Positions 35,050-41,756 of a stretch of 64,000 nucleotides of DNA are shown piece after piece; the first letter of the stretch is position 1, and each line of letters opens with the position of its first letter. The position numbers and the translations under genes were made by a program. A model generated the notes under the pieces. The model did not search any database and was not told the DNA's origin. It saw nothing but the letters and a program-made list of their open reading frames with translations. The stretch is from Candidatus Lutibacillus vidarii (lineage in GTDB: Bacteria; Actinomycetota; Actinomycetes; Actinomycetales; Dermatophilaceae), in contig JADKGA010000003.1 of assembly GCA_016717165.1 (NCBI GenBank), positions 687,535 to 751,534 on the forward strand, given 5' to 3'.

Positions 35050-35478
35050 ATGACATCCGAGGCACCCGCGAAGCCGAGCGTGCTCTTCGTCTGCATCCAC
35101 AACGCCGGTCGGTCCCAGATGGCCGCCGCCTATCTCACCCATCTCTCCGGCGGGGCCGTCGAGGTCCGCTCGGCCGGCTCCGCGCCGGGGGCGCACGTCA
35201 ACCCCTCCGCGGTCGCCGCGATGCTCGAGGAGGGCATCGACATGAGCGCCGAGACCCCGAAGATCCTCACTGCCGAGGCGGTCCAGGCCTCCGATGTCGT
35301 CATCACCATGGGCTGCGGCGACACCTGCCCGTACTACCCCGGCACGCGCTACCTCGACTGGGTCCTCGAGGACCCGGCCGGCAAGGGCGTGGAGTCGGTC
35401 CGCCCGATCCGCGACGAGATCAAGACCCGGGTCATCGGCCTGCTCGGTGAGCTCGGCGTGCCGGTGGTGCAGTCGTGA
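35050..35478 (+). CDS. arsC: Arsenate reductase (LMW-phosphatase fold)
   Basis: A 142-residue single-domain protein with the LMW-phosphatase loop C15-x5-R21 (C-I-H-N-A-G-R-S-Q), which is the H-N-A-G-R-S-Q version found in arsenate reductases rather than tyrosine phosphatases. A second Cys pair lies in M-G-C-G-D-T-C-P near residues 86-91, and the D-P-A-G-K motif contains the catalytic Asp. In actinobacteria this class commonly uses mycothiol/mycoredoxin as reductant. It converts arsenate to arsenite, the substrate of ArsM. It overlaps arsM by GTGA. Confidence 0.88.
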   Translation: MTSEAPAKPSVLFVCIHNAGRSQMAAAYLTHLSGGAVEVRSAGSAPGAHVNPSAVAAMLEEGIDMSAETPKILTAEAVQASDVVITMGCGDTCPYYPGTRYLDWVLEDPAGKGVESVRPIRDEIKTRVIGLLGELGVPVVQS

Positions 35479-36368
35479 GCACACCCTCGTCGGACGACCA
35501 GCTCCGCGCCGCCGTCCAGGACCGGTATGCCGCGGCCGCTCGGGCGTCGCTGCAGGTCATCGAGGCTCCGGAGACGTCGGCCGCCGGCAGCTGCTGCGGC
35601 CCGGCGTCGAGCTGCTGTGGTGGCCCGGCCGTCAGCGCCCTCGGCAAGGATGCGATCACCCGCGACCTCTACGACCACGGCGCGGGCGAGGTCTCGGCCG
35701 CCGCGCTCGAGGCATCGCTCGGGTGCGGCAACCCGACCGCCCTCGCCGAGCTCACCCCCGGCGAGGACGTCCTCGACCTCGGGTCCGGCGGTGGGCTGGA
35801 CGTCCTGCTCTCGGCCCGCCGGGTCGGACCGCACGGGACGGCATACGGCGTGGACATGACGCCGGAGATGCTGGCCCTGGCCCGACGCAACCAGGCGGAG
35901 GCCGGCATCCCCAATGCGACCTTCCTCCAGGGGACCATCGAGGCGGTCCCGCTGCCGGATGCGTCGGTCGACGTTGTCATCTCCAACTGCGTCATCAACC
36001 TGTCGACCGACAAGGACGCGGTGCTGGGCGAGGCCTTCCGGCTGCTGCGCCCCGGCGGCCGCGTGGCCGTCTCCGACGTGGTCCTGCTCCGGCCACTGCC
36101 CGGGTCACTCGCGGGCCTGGTCGCCCTGTGGACCGGCTGCGTGGCGGGTGCACTCCTGGACCGTGACTATGTCAACCGGCTGCACGCCGTCGGCTTCGTG
36201 GACGCCTCCGTCGAGGTGACCCGCACCTACACGCTCAGCGATCTCGCCGAGCTGGCCGAGATGATCGACCCGGCGGACCTGCCGGACGGCCTGGACCGTG
36301 CCGGTGCCGTCGAGGCCCTCGAGGGCACCTTCGCCAGCGCCTTCGTCCGCGCCCGCAAACCCACCTGA
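35475..36368 (+). CDS. arsM: Arsenite methyltransferase ArsM
   Basis: A 297-residue SAM-dependent methyltransferase. Motif I is V-L-D-L-G-S-G-G-G near 95-103. Cys pairs in the N-terminal region (C40/C41 and C47/C48 in S-C-C-G-P-A-S-S-C-C) and a Cys in the S-N-C-V-I-N-L motif near 174 are the arsenite-binding pattern of ArsM. It should methylate arsenite to volatile or excretable products. It is translationally coupled to arsC, forming a reduce-then-methylate pair. No arsenite pump (arsB/acr3) is seen nearby. Confidence 0.92.
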   Translation: MSTPSSDDQLRAAVQDRYAAAARASLQVIEAPETSAAGSCCGPASSCCGGPAVSALGKDAITRDLYDHGAGEVSAAALEASLGCGNPTALAELTPGEDVLDLGSGGGLDVLLSARRVGPHGTAYGVDMTPEMLALARRNQAEAGIPNATFLQGTIEAVPLPDASVDVVISNCVINLSTDKDAVLGEAFRLLRPGGRVAVSDVVLLRPLPGSLAGLVALWTGCVAGALLDRDYVNRLHAVGFVDASVEVTRTYTLSDLAELAEMIDPADLPDGLDRAGAVEALEGTFASAFVRARKPT

Positions 36369-36433
36369 CCCCCGGCGCAACCCGACACCGCAACGGCGAC
36401 ATGCGGCGTCCCGTCGCTGAGTCCGGGTAGCGA

Positions 36434-36985
36434 CTAGCCGCGCGGGTGCACTCCGGCCGGCAGGACCTCGCCGAGCAATCCGGGGCCGATGACCCCATGG
36501 TCGACCGCTGCCTGCCCGGCGTAGCAGGTCCAGGTCAGCCCCTCGGCGTCCTCGCCGCGGCATCCGCCCGCGACGACATTGGCGACGGCGTACTCGTAGA
36601 GCGCCCCCTTGACGTACGACACCCCGGGCTCACCGTGCGGGGTGTCGGACAGGGTGCAGTGGAAGACGACATTGTCACTGGTCGTGCAGTGGGCGGTGGT
36701 GCCGGCAAAGATCAGCGCGGTCTCGGTCATCCCCGTGGCCACCTCCTTGGGGCCGAAGACCCCGGTGGCGGCCGCCGCACCCCCGGCCGCGACGATGACT
36801 GCAGCGACCGCGGGGACGAGGACCCGGCGGCGCCGCCACCACGAGTGGCCCGGCGCCGGGACTGACTCCGACCCGGCCGAGGGCTCCACGGCGCGCCCGG
36901 GACCCGCCGAGGACAGCTGTGCTGCGATGGCCATCTCGAGGTCGTCGCCGAGTCGGACGAGGTCGGGGCCGAGGTCGATGTTCAT
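36434..36985 (-). CDS. Single-pass membrane protein encoded with a sigma factor
   Basis: A 183-residue protein with a cytoplasmic N-terminus (about 1-52), a W-W-R-R-R-R-stop-transfer start, one membrane helix (about 54-74) and an extracytoplasmic domain containing four cysteines (in H-C-T-T, H-C-T-L, G-G-C-R, T-C-Y). Position right after an ECF sigma gene and ATGA overlap suggest a regulator of that sigma factor, possibly an anti-sigma factor, although no zinc-anti-sigma (HxxxCxxC) motif is visible. It converges on arsM. Confidence 0.7.
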   Translation of the reverse strand: MNIDLGPDLVRLGDDLEMAIAAQLSSAGPGRAVEPSAGSESVPAPGHSWWRRRRVLVPAVAAVIVAAGGAAAATGVFGPKEVATGMTETALIFAGTTAHCTTSDNVVFHCTLSDTPHGEPGVSYVKGALYEYAVANVVAGGCRGEDAEGLTWTCYAGQAAVDHGVIGPGLLGEVLPAGVHPRG

Positions 36986-37545
36986 GGTGTCTGCTCCTGT
37001 GGTTGGGTGGGGTCGAGACGGGCCCGCAGCCCGCTCAGCCCTCGGGAAACCTTGATTCGTGCCGCCGTCGTGCTGCAGCCGAGCTCCGCAGCGACGACGG
37101 CATAGTCCTGGTCGCGGATCACCCTCAGCTCGACGGCCCGGCGTTGGGCCGGTGGGAGCGCCGAGAGGGCCGCCTCGACCTCCTCGTCGAGCCCATCGAG
37201 CCAGTCCGACACCACGCTGACCTCCGCGCTGCGCCGATCGAGCGCGAGCGCGTGCACCGCGTCAAGCTGCCCCTGCCGGGCGTGGGCGGCACGAGCCAGG
37301 ACGTGCCGGAGGATGCCGAAGAGCCACGGCCCGGCCGACCCGCCGCACGAGTCGGCGAAGCGTCCACGGGACTGCCAGGCCTGCGCGAAGGTCTCCGCCG
37401 TGATGTCGAGGGCACTCTCACGGTCTCCGGTCCGCTTCCTGGCGACGGCGAAGACGGACGCGGCATACCGGTCGTACAGCGCGCGGAAGGCCGCTGGGTC
37501 GGTGTCGGCATCGGCGATCAGCCGTGCGTCGCTGCGCTCGCTCAC
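36982..37545 (-). CDS. RNA polymerase sigma factor, ECF/sigma-70 type
   Basis: A 187-residue sigma factor with region 2 (L-I-A-D-A-D-T-D-P-A-A-F-R-A-L-Y-D-R-Y, then A-E-T-F-A-Q-A-W) and region 4 (L-S-A-L-P-P-A-Q-R-R-A-V-E-L, helix-turn-helix Y-A-V-V-A-A-E-L-G-C-S-T-T-A-A-R-I-K-V-S-R). The GTG at 37545 is preferred, since the region upstream is not sigma-like. It overlaps the membrane-protein gene by ATGA, the usual pairing for an ECF sigma factor and its controlling membrane partner. Target promoters are unknown. Confidence 0.9.
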   Translation of the reverse strand: MSERSDARLIADADTDPAAFRALYDRYAASVFAVARKRTGDRESALDITAETFAQAWQSRGRFADSCGGSAGPWLFGILRHVLARAAHARQGQLDAVHALALDRRSAEVSVVSDWLDGLDEEVEAALSALPPAQRRAVELRVIRDQDYAVVAAELGCSTTAARIKVSRGLSGLRARLDPTQPQEQTP

Positions 37546-37699
37546 GGTGCACTTCCGACGGGGGTCGACGTCCTGGTCACGCTGACTACATGCTGGCCGA
37601 GGGCGCCGGTGTTTCGCGAGCGGAGCATGATCTCCGTGGGAAGCCCACCCGAGAGTGCCGATCCAGTTCCGCTCTACGCTGGGTGCGGAGGAGGACCGT

Positions 37700-38173
37700 A
37701 TGCCGCCCACCCGATCCGGCGCCGCGCCGGGCCGCCCACCCGTGGACGTCCTGGCTGTCATCGCCGTCGGCGGGGCCCTCGGGAGCGCCGCCCGGTGGGG
37801 CCTGGGTGAGCTCCTCCCACACCGCGCCGGCGAGCTGCCCGTCAGCACCTGGATCGCCAATGTCACCGGCGCCTTCGCGCTGGGAGTGCTCCTCGTCCTC
37901 GTCCTCGAGCTCTGGCCGCCGCAGCGACTGCTCCGGCCGTTCTGGGGGGTCGGGATCCTCGGGGGCTATACGACCTTCTCCACCTACCTGCTCGACACCC
38001 GAACGCTGCTCGAGGCCGGTCAACCGGGCCGCGCCGGCCTGTACCTCGTGGGCACCCTCGTCACCGGCCTGGCGGCGACGTGGCTGGGGATCGCGCTCGG
38101 CCGCGCTCTCGTCCAGGGCGCAACGGCCCGAGCCGGAGGGCGGCATACCGACACCGAAGGGAGCCAGCCATGA
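37700..38173 (+). CDS. crcB: Fluoride exporter FluC/CrcB, first subunit
   Basis: A 157-residue Fluc-family protein with four membrane helices. Signatures are G-G-A-L-G-S-A-A-R-W-G, the N-V-T-G-A-F segment and G-G-Y-T-T-F-S-T-Y, which hold the fluoride-coordinating and sodium-site residues. Fluc channels are dual-topology dimers; having two genes implies a heterodimer. A strong GGAGGAG precedes the ATG, which lies in an octamer copy. I looked for a fluoride riboswitch between 37546 and 37699 and could not find one. ATGA overlap with the DUF190 gene. Confidence 0.92.
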   Translation: MPPTRSGAAPGRPPVDVLAVIAVGGALGSAARWGLGELLPHRAGELPVSTWIANVTGAFALGVLLVLVLELWPPQRLLRPFWGVGILGGYTTFSTYLLDTRTLLEAGQPGRAGLYLVGTLVTGLAATWLGIALGRALVQGATARAGGRHTDTEGSQP

Positions 38174-38529
38174 CCTTGGACGGCATCGCGACCCGACTGA
38201 CGGTGTATGTCGGCGAGTCGGACCAGTGGCACCATCGCCCGGTCTACACCGAGATCGTCCACCGGGCGCATGCGGCCGGACTGGCCGGGGCCAGCGTCTT
38301 CCGCGGGCTCGAGGGGTTCGGGCACTCGAGCCGGATCCACACCACCCGCGTGCTGGCGCTGACCGAGGACCTCCCCGTCGCCATCGTCATCGTCGACTCC
38401 GAGACTCGCATCCGGGCCTTCCTGCCCTCGCTCGACGAGCTGGTCCACGGGGGCCTGGTGACCATCGAGCCGGTCGAGGTGGTCCGCCACGTCGGTACCC
38501 CGCCCACCGACCATCCGGCGACCACATGA
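38170..38529 (+). CDS. DUF190 protein in the fluoride-export cluster
   Basis: A 119-residue cytoplasmic protein of the DUF190 family, recognisable by L-T-V-Y-V-G-E-S-D, the G-A-S-V-F-R-G-L-E-G-F-G motif and an L-x-V-x-I-x-I-V-D strand. The fold is ferredoxin-like and PII-related, so it may bind a small ligand or ion and modulate the adjacent channel; its biochemical role is not established. It lies between two crcB genes, overlaps the first by 4 bp, and should be co-transcribed. Confidence 0.88.
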   Translation: MTLDGIATRLTVYVGESDQWHHRPVYTEIVHRAHAAGLAGASVFRGLEGFGHSSRIHTTRVLALTEDLPVAIVIVDSETRIRAFLPSLDELVHGGLVTIEPVEVVRHVGTPPTDHPATT

Positions 38530-38599
38530 CCGCGGCGAACCCGGGAGCCCACGCAGACCAGGCGACCGTGGCGAGCGCGCCCGGGCGGGATCCCGGCCG

Positions 38600-38974
38600 G
38601 TGACTCTCGTCCTCGTTCTCGTCGGCGGTGCGCTCGGTGCACCAGTCCGATATCTGGTCGACCGGTGGGTCAGCGCCAGGCACGACAGCGTGCTGCCCTG
38701 GGGGACCTTCACGGTCAACATGGCCGGGTCCTTCATCCTTGGCGTCATCGCCGCGATCGTCGTCCGCGGTGGTCCGGGCTGGCTGCTCACGGTCGCGGGG
38801 ACCGGGTTCTGCGGAGCGCTGACGACCTTCTCGACCTTCGGCTATGAGACCTTTCGCCTCGTCGAGGACGGTGCGTGGCGCCAGGCCGCCGCCTCGGTCG
38901 TCGGCAGCGTCGTGGTGGGGATGGGCGCTGTCACGGTGGGCTGGGCCGCGGGCTCGGCGCTCGGCTCGCCGTGA
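38600..38974 (+). CDS. crcB: Fluoride exporter FluC/CrcB, second subunit
   Basis: A 124-residue Fluc protein, shorter than the first copy, with four membrane helices. It has G-G-A-L-G-A-P-V-R-Y, the N-M-A-G-S-F and G-A-L-T-T-F-S-T-F motifs. It complements the upstream copy as the second half of a heterodimeric channel. The GTG start is 70 bp after the DUF190 gene; the gap holds a short 25-codon open frame of doubtful meaning. Confidence 0.92.
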   Translation: MTLVLVLVGGALGAPVRYLVDRWVSARHDSVLPWGTFTVNMAGSFILGVIAAIVVRGGPGWLLTVAGTGFCGALTTFSTFGYETFRLVEDGAWRQAAASVVGSVVVGMGAVTVGWAAGSALGSP

Positions 38975-39094
38975 CCGCTCACGGGACACGGCGTCGTCGA
39001 CGAGTTCATAGACGACATTCCCAGGCCGACGGGGCTAGCGTTGTCTCCCGGGGGCCGCCATTGGAGACGACCCCACGAACGACGGGAGCACGAC

Positions 39095-39409
39095 ATGACC
39101 GACTGGGCCAGCGACGTCAAGAAGTACGCGCCGAACGCCGACGACAAGGTCATCGCAGGAATCGTGCGCCACTGCGGGATCGCCCTGCACAAGGCGGACT
39201 CCTCTCTGGTCTCGTTCTCGGACCCGGCCGAGCTCGAACGGGTGAAGAAGGGCTTCCTCACCAAGAAGCTCGCGCTGGAGTCGGATGAGGCCAAGGACGC
39301 GGCCCTGGCGGCCGTCGGCGAGAAGATGAAGGGCGTCGGCCGCAAGAACCGGGTCACGGTCTACTACCTGCTCGCCGAGCACGCGGGCAAGCTCTCGCTC
39401 TTCGGCTGA
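39095..39409 (+). CDS. DUF2853 family protein
   Basis: A 104-residue cytoplasmic helical protein, rich in Lys, Asp and Ala, matching the DUF2853 family (start W-A-x-D-V-K-K-Y-A-P-x-A-D, central V-x-K-G-F-L-x-K-K-L, end V-T-V-Y-Y-L-L-A-E). The family has no established function; small size and abundant charged residues suggest a stress- or growth-linked protein. A GGGAG ribosome-binding site precedes the ATG. It is monocistronic, with a hairpin 15 bp downstream. Confidence 0.85.
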   Translation: MTDWASDVKKYAPNADDKVIAGIVRHCGIALHKADSSLVSFSDPAELERVKKGFLTKKLALESDEAKDAALAAVGEKMKGVGRKNRVTVYYLLAEHAGKLSLFG

Positions 39410-39423
39410 CCCGGGACTGCCGC

Positions 39424-39450
39424 CTGCCCCGGTCACCCCGACCCGGGCAG
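39424..39450 (+). terminator. Hairpin terminator after the DUF2853 gene
   Basis: CTGCCC (39424-39429) pairs with GGGCAG (39445-39450), extended by an inner GGTC/GACC pairing, 15 bases after the stop codon. Confidence 0.6.
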
Positions 39451-39472
39451 CGCTTCCTCACGCCACCAGCTT

Positions 39473-39557
39473 CCGGCCGTCATACCGCGCTCGCGCCCCA
39501 CTCCCTGGGCCGCAGCCACGAGGTCGTCGGACACCGACCTTGCGGTATGACGGCCGG
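39473..39557. repeat. Perfect 16-bp inverted repeat in a gene-free stretch
   Basis: The 325-bp stretch 39410-39734 contains no convincing gene. Inside it, the arm at 39473-39488 (CCGGCCGTCATACCGC) is matched exactly by its complement at 39542-39557, with 53 bp between. The spacing is too long for a normal terminator. A cruciform, the ends of a decayed small mobile element, or a regulatory site are all possible. Confidence 0.7.
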
Positions 39558-39734
39558 ACCGGTTGTGCGCCCCGTGCTCACCGGCTGCCGGCTCGCCCGG
39601 ACCACTAGGCCGGTGGCCGCGACCGCCCAGCGACGCGCGGGCCCGTCCGGTTGCGAGGACCACCCGCCCGGCGGACCCTGGCAGGAGCGGACCAGTACCT
39701 GGCCGACTGTGCCGGGCAGGTCCGGGGAGGTGGC

Positions 39735-40010
39735 ATGGGCCCTGAGAATGGCGCGGGGCCAGGACCAGGCCCGGGCTGGGGTGCCGTCCCCCGCCAAGGG
39801 CTGGGGCACTGGGCCGCCATCCTGATCGGCGCCGTGGCGGTCGGCTTCGCGCTCGCGGCCGCCCTGTTCACCTCCGCCTGCGCGGCGACCCTGCTCGCCG
39901 GGACGGCTGCCGTCGTCTCCGATGGCGGTGACGTGCGCCGCCGGGCGACGTGGTCGGTGGCCGCCTTCGGTGGTCTCCTCGGCATCGGCCTGTATGTCGC
40001 TGGGCACTGA
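39735..40010 (+). CDS. Small membrane protein of unknown function
   Basis: A 91-residue protein with a Gly/Pro-rich N-terminus (about 1-25) and two hydrophobic helices (about 28-55 and 70-88), the first with A-L-F-T-S-A-C-A-A-T. No family recognised. The ATG at 39735 has GGGGAGG nearby upstream. A longer frame reaches back to 39651 but lacks a ribosome-binding site. It is convergent with the DDAH-like gene. Confidence 0.6.
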   Translation: MGPENGAGPGPGPGWGAVPRQGLGHWAAILIGAVAVGFALAAALFTSACAATLLAGTAAVVSDGGDVRRRATWSVAAFGGLLGIGLYVAGH

Positions 40011-40054
40011 CGTCGGCACTGCCCTGAGCCTGACCTCACGCGACGCTGACCGGA

Positions 40055-40819
40055 TCAGGCGCGCAGGCGCACCGACAGGCAGGTCACGCAGCCCTCGAGC
40101 TTCTCGAACTCGCTGATGTCGACGCTGACGACGTGCAGACCCCGCTCGCGCAGTATCGCCGCGGTGCGCGGGGCGTTGGCGGCCATGAGGACCCGGTCCT
40201 CATCGAGAAGGACGACGTGGGCGCCGGCCTCCTCGGGCACAGCGAGGAACTTCGGGTAGATGCTCGGGTCGTCGACATTGGGCGGGTAGCCAAGGACCGT
40301 GCCGTCCGGGAGCGCACTGACCGCGCTCTTGAGGTGGAGCACCTTGGTCGTCGTCACCGCCACGGTGCTCACGCCGAACTCCTCGAGATGACCAGCCAGC
40401 TGCTCGATGCCGGCGGCATTGGTCCGGCCGCCCCGACCCACCCAGACCTGGCCGCCCCACTTGAGAACATCCCCTCCGTCGAGAGTGCCGGGGGCCTCGA
40501 TGTGCGCCACCCGATAACCCTGCTCGCGCACCGCGACCTCGACCGCCGCGGTCTCGGCCCTGCGCGACAACGCGCCGGGTCGGCAGATGACCGCCAGGTC
40601 GCCGTAGACGACGACGGTGTCCTCGATGAAGACCGCATCGGGACAGTCGTCGGCCGGCTCGACCTCGGTCAGCGCCCAGCCGGCGGAGACGAAAGCGGCG
40701 ACATACGCCCGCCACTGCCGGTGGGCTCGGTCGAGGTCGACCGGTTGGCGCTGGACATGGGTGACCAGACCGTCGTGAAGGCGAGGACCCGGAGCGCGGA
40801 CCAGGGCGCGGCGTGACAT
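40055..40819 (-). CDS. DDAH/arginine deiminase-family amidinohydrolase
   Basis: A 254-residue pentein-fold enzyme of the dimethylarginine dimethylaminohydrolase branch, which hydrolyses methylated arginine to citrulline and methylamine. The catalytic Cys247 lies in C-V-T-C-L-S-V, the active-site His is in V-L-H-L-K-S-A, and D-G-G-D-V-L and F-I-E-D-T supply the substrate carboxylates. It is much closer to DDAH than to arginine deiminase, which has a longer insertion. The ATG at 40819 is preceded by a GTG two codons earlier; either is possible. An octamer copy lies upstream (40851). Confidence 0.88.
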   Translation of the reverse strand: MSRRALVRAPGPRLHDGLVTHVQRQPVDLDRAHRQWRAYVAAFVSAGWALTEVEPADDCPDAVFIEDTVVVYGDLAVICRPGALSRRAETAAVEVAVREQGYRVAHIEAPGTLDGGDVLKWGGQVWVGRGGRTNAAGIEQLAGHLEEFGVSTVAVTTTKVLHLKSAVSALPDGTVLGYPPNVDDPSIYPKFLAVPEEAGAHVVLLDEDRVLMAANAPRTAAILRERGLHVVSVDISEFEKLEGCVTCLSVRLRA

Positions 40820-40953
40820 CACGGGTTCAGTGTCGCGAGGTATGCCGCCGCGCGCCACCGGAGCAAGGTGAACGTCACGCATTGCTGCGCAACGAATTAC
40901 GAGGGGGACGCCGAGAGACCGCTCCCCCGGGACGTCCCGTCTCCCGCGCGGCC

Positions 40954-41577
40954 TCAGAGGACGGTGAACCCCTCGGGCAGTCTCTCGCGCCCGGTCATCG
41001 CGGCGAGCAGCGGCTGGGCGAGCCTGCGACGCACGGCGACCGCTCCGAGGATGGCCACGACCTCGGTCAGCGCCTCCTCCGGTGCCTCGAAGGGCACCCC
41101 CACGGCCCGGGCCAGGTCGCCGCCGTGGACGACGAGCTCGATGGTGCGCGTCGAAAGGTATGCCGACACGCGCATCCCACCCAGGGCGGTGCGGACGAGC
41201 GGGTCGGCCCCCGCCGGCACCGCGTCGAGATCGGCCCTGGCCTGCGCCAGGGCCGACCGGACCGCGCCGGCCGGGTCCGCGCCGAGGGCCGCCGCGGCCT
41301 CCCGGCCGCGCTGGGCGACCGCCGCGTGGTCGACGGTCGAGACCGCCGCGTAGTAGTCCTCCGGACCAACCAGGTCGAGCCGCTCCACGGGGCTAGCCAG
41401 CGCGATGCTCACGGTGGTGATGGAGCGCATCGTGTGCCCCACGAGGTCCCGGCAGGTCCATTCGCCGAGGCCGGGTCGGGCCCAGGCCTCGGGCGGCAGG
41501 GCGACGACGAGGTCAGCGACGAAGTCGGCATACGCCTGGGCAGTGGCCAGGAAGATGTGGCGAGAGCTGGGCGTCAT
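40954..41577 (-). CDS. Mycothiol-dependent maleylpyruvate isomerase-fold (MDMPI/DinB) protein
   Basis: A 207-residue cytoplasmic four-helix-bundle protein typical of actinobacteria. It starts with helix F-L-A-T-A-Q-A-Y-A-D-F-V, then W-T-C-R-D-L-V-G-H-T, the metal-binding His of the MDMPI/DinB-like fold, and has a second conserved His in V-V-H-G-G-D-L-A. These enzymes often use mycothiol and isomerise or transfer small organic acids, but the substrate is not evident. It diverges from the secreted PKD protein gene. Confidence 0.85.
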   Translation of the reverse strand: MTPSSRHIFLATAQAYADFVADLVVALPPEAWARPGLGEWTCRDLVGHTMRSITTVSIALASPVERLDLVGPEDYYAAVSTVDHAAVAQRGREAAAALGADPAGAVRSALAQARADLDAVPAGADPLVRTALGGMRVSAYLSTRTIELVVHGGDLARAVGVPFEAPEEALTEVVAILGAVAVRRRLAQPLLAAMTGRERLPEGFTVL

Positions 41578-41756
41578 ACCGACCGACGCTACCCGAGCCC
41601 GAGGGCCGTGCCGGCCCGCCCACTCGTGACCGCGTCTGCGCGGCCTCGGCAATATTGTCAAACCGCGGGTAAGGGCGGGTCGCGAGCCGTACACTCGTCC
41701 AGACGCGGGCGGCCTGGGGAGGTCGCCGTGCATTGAGGGAGACGGGGCTAAGCATC

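Noticed and set aside
37546..37699. Fluoride riboswitch before crcB
   Set aside because: I could not find the conserved fluoride aptamer core or its pseudoknot arms by eye.
41640..41700. Promoter before the PKD protein gene
   Set aside because: TTGTCA and TACACT-like hexamers are present but their spacing does not fit a normal promoter.
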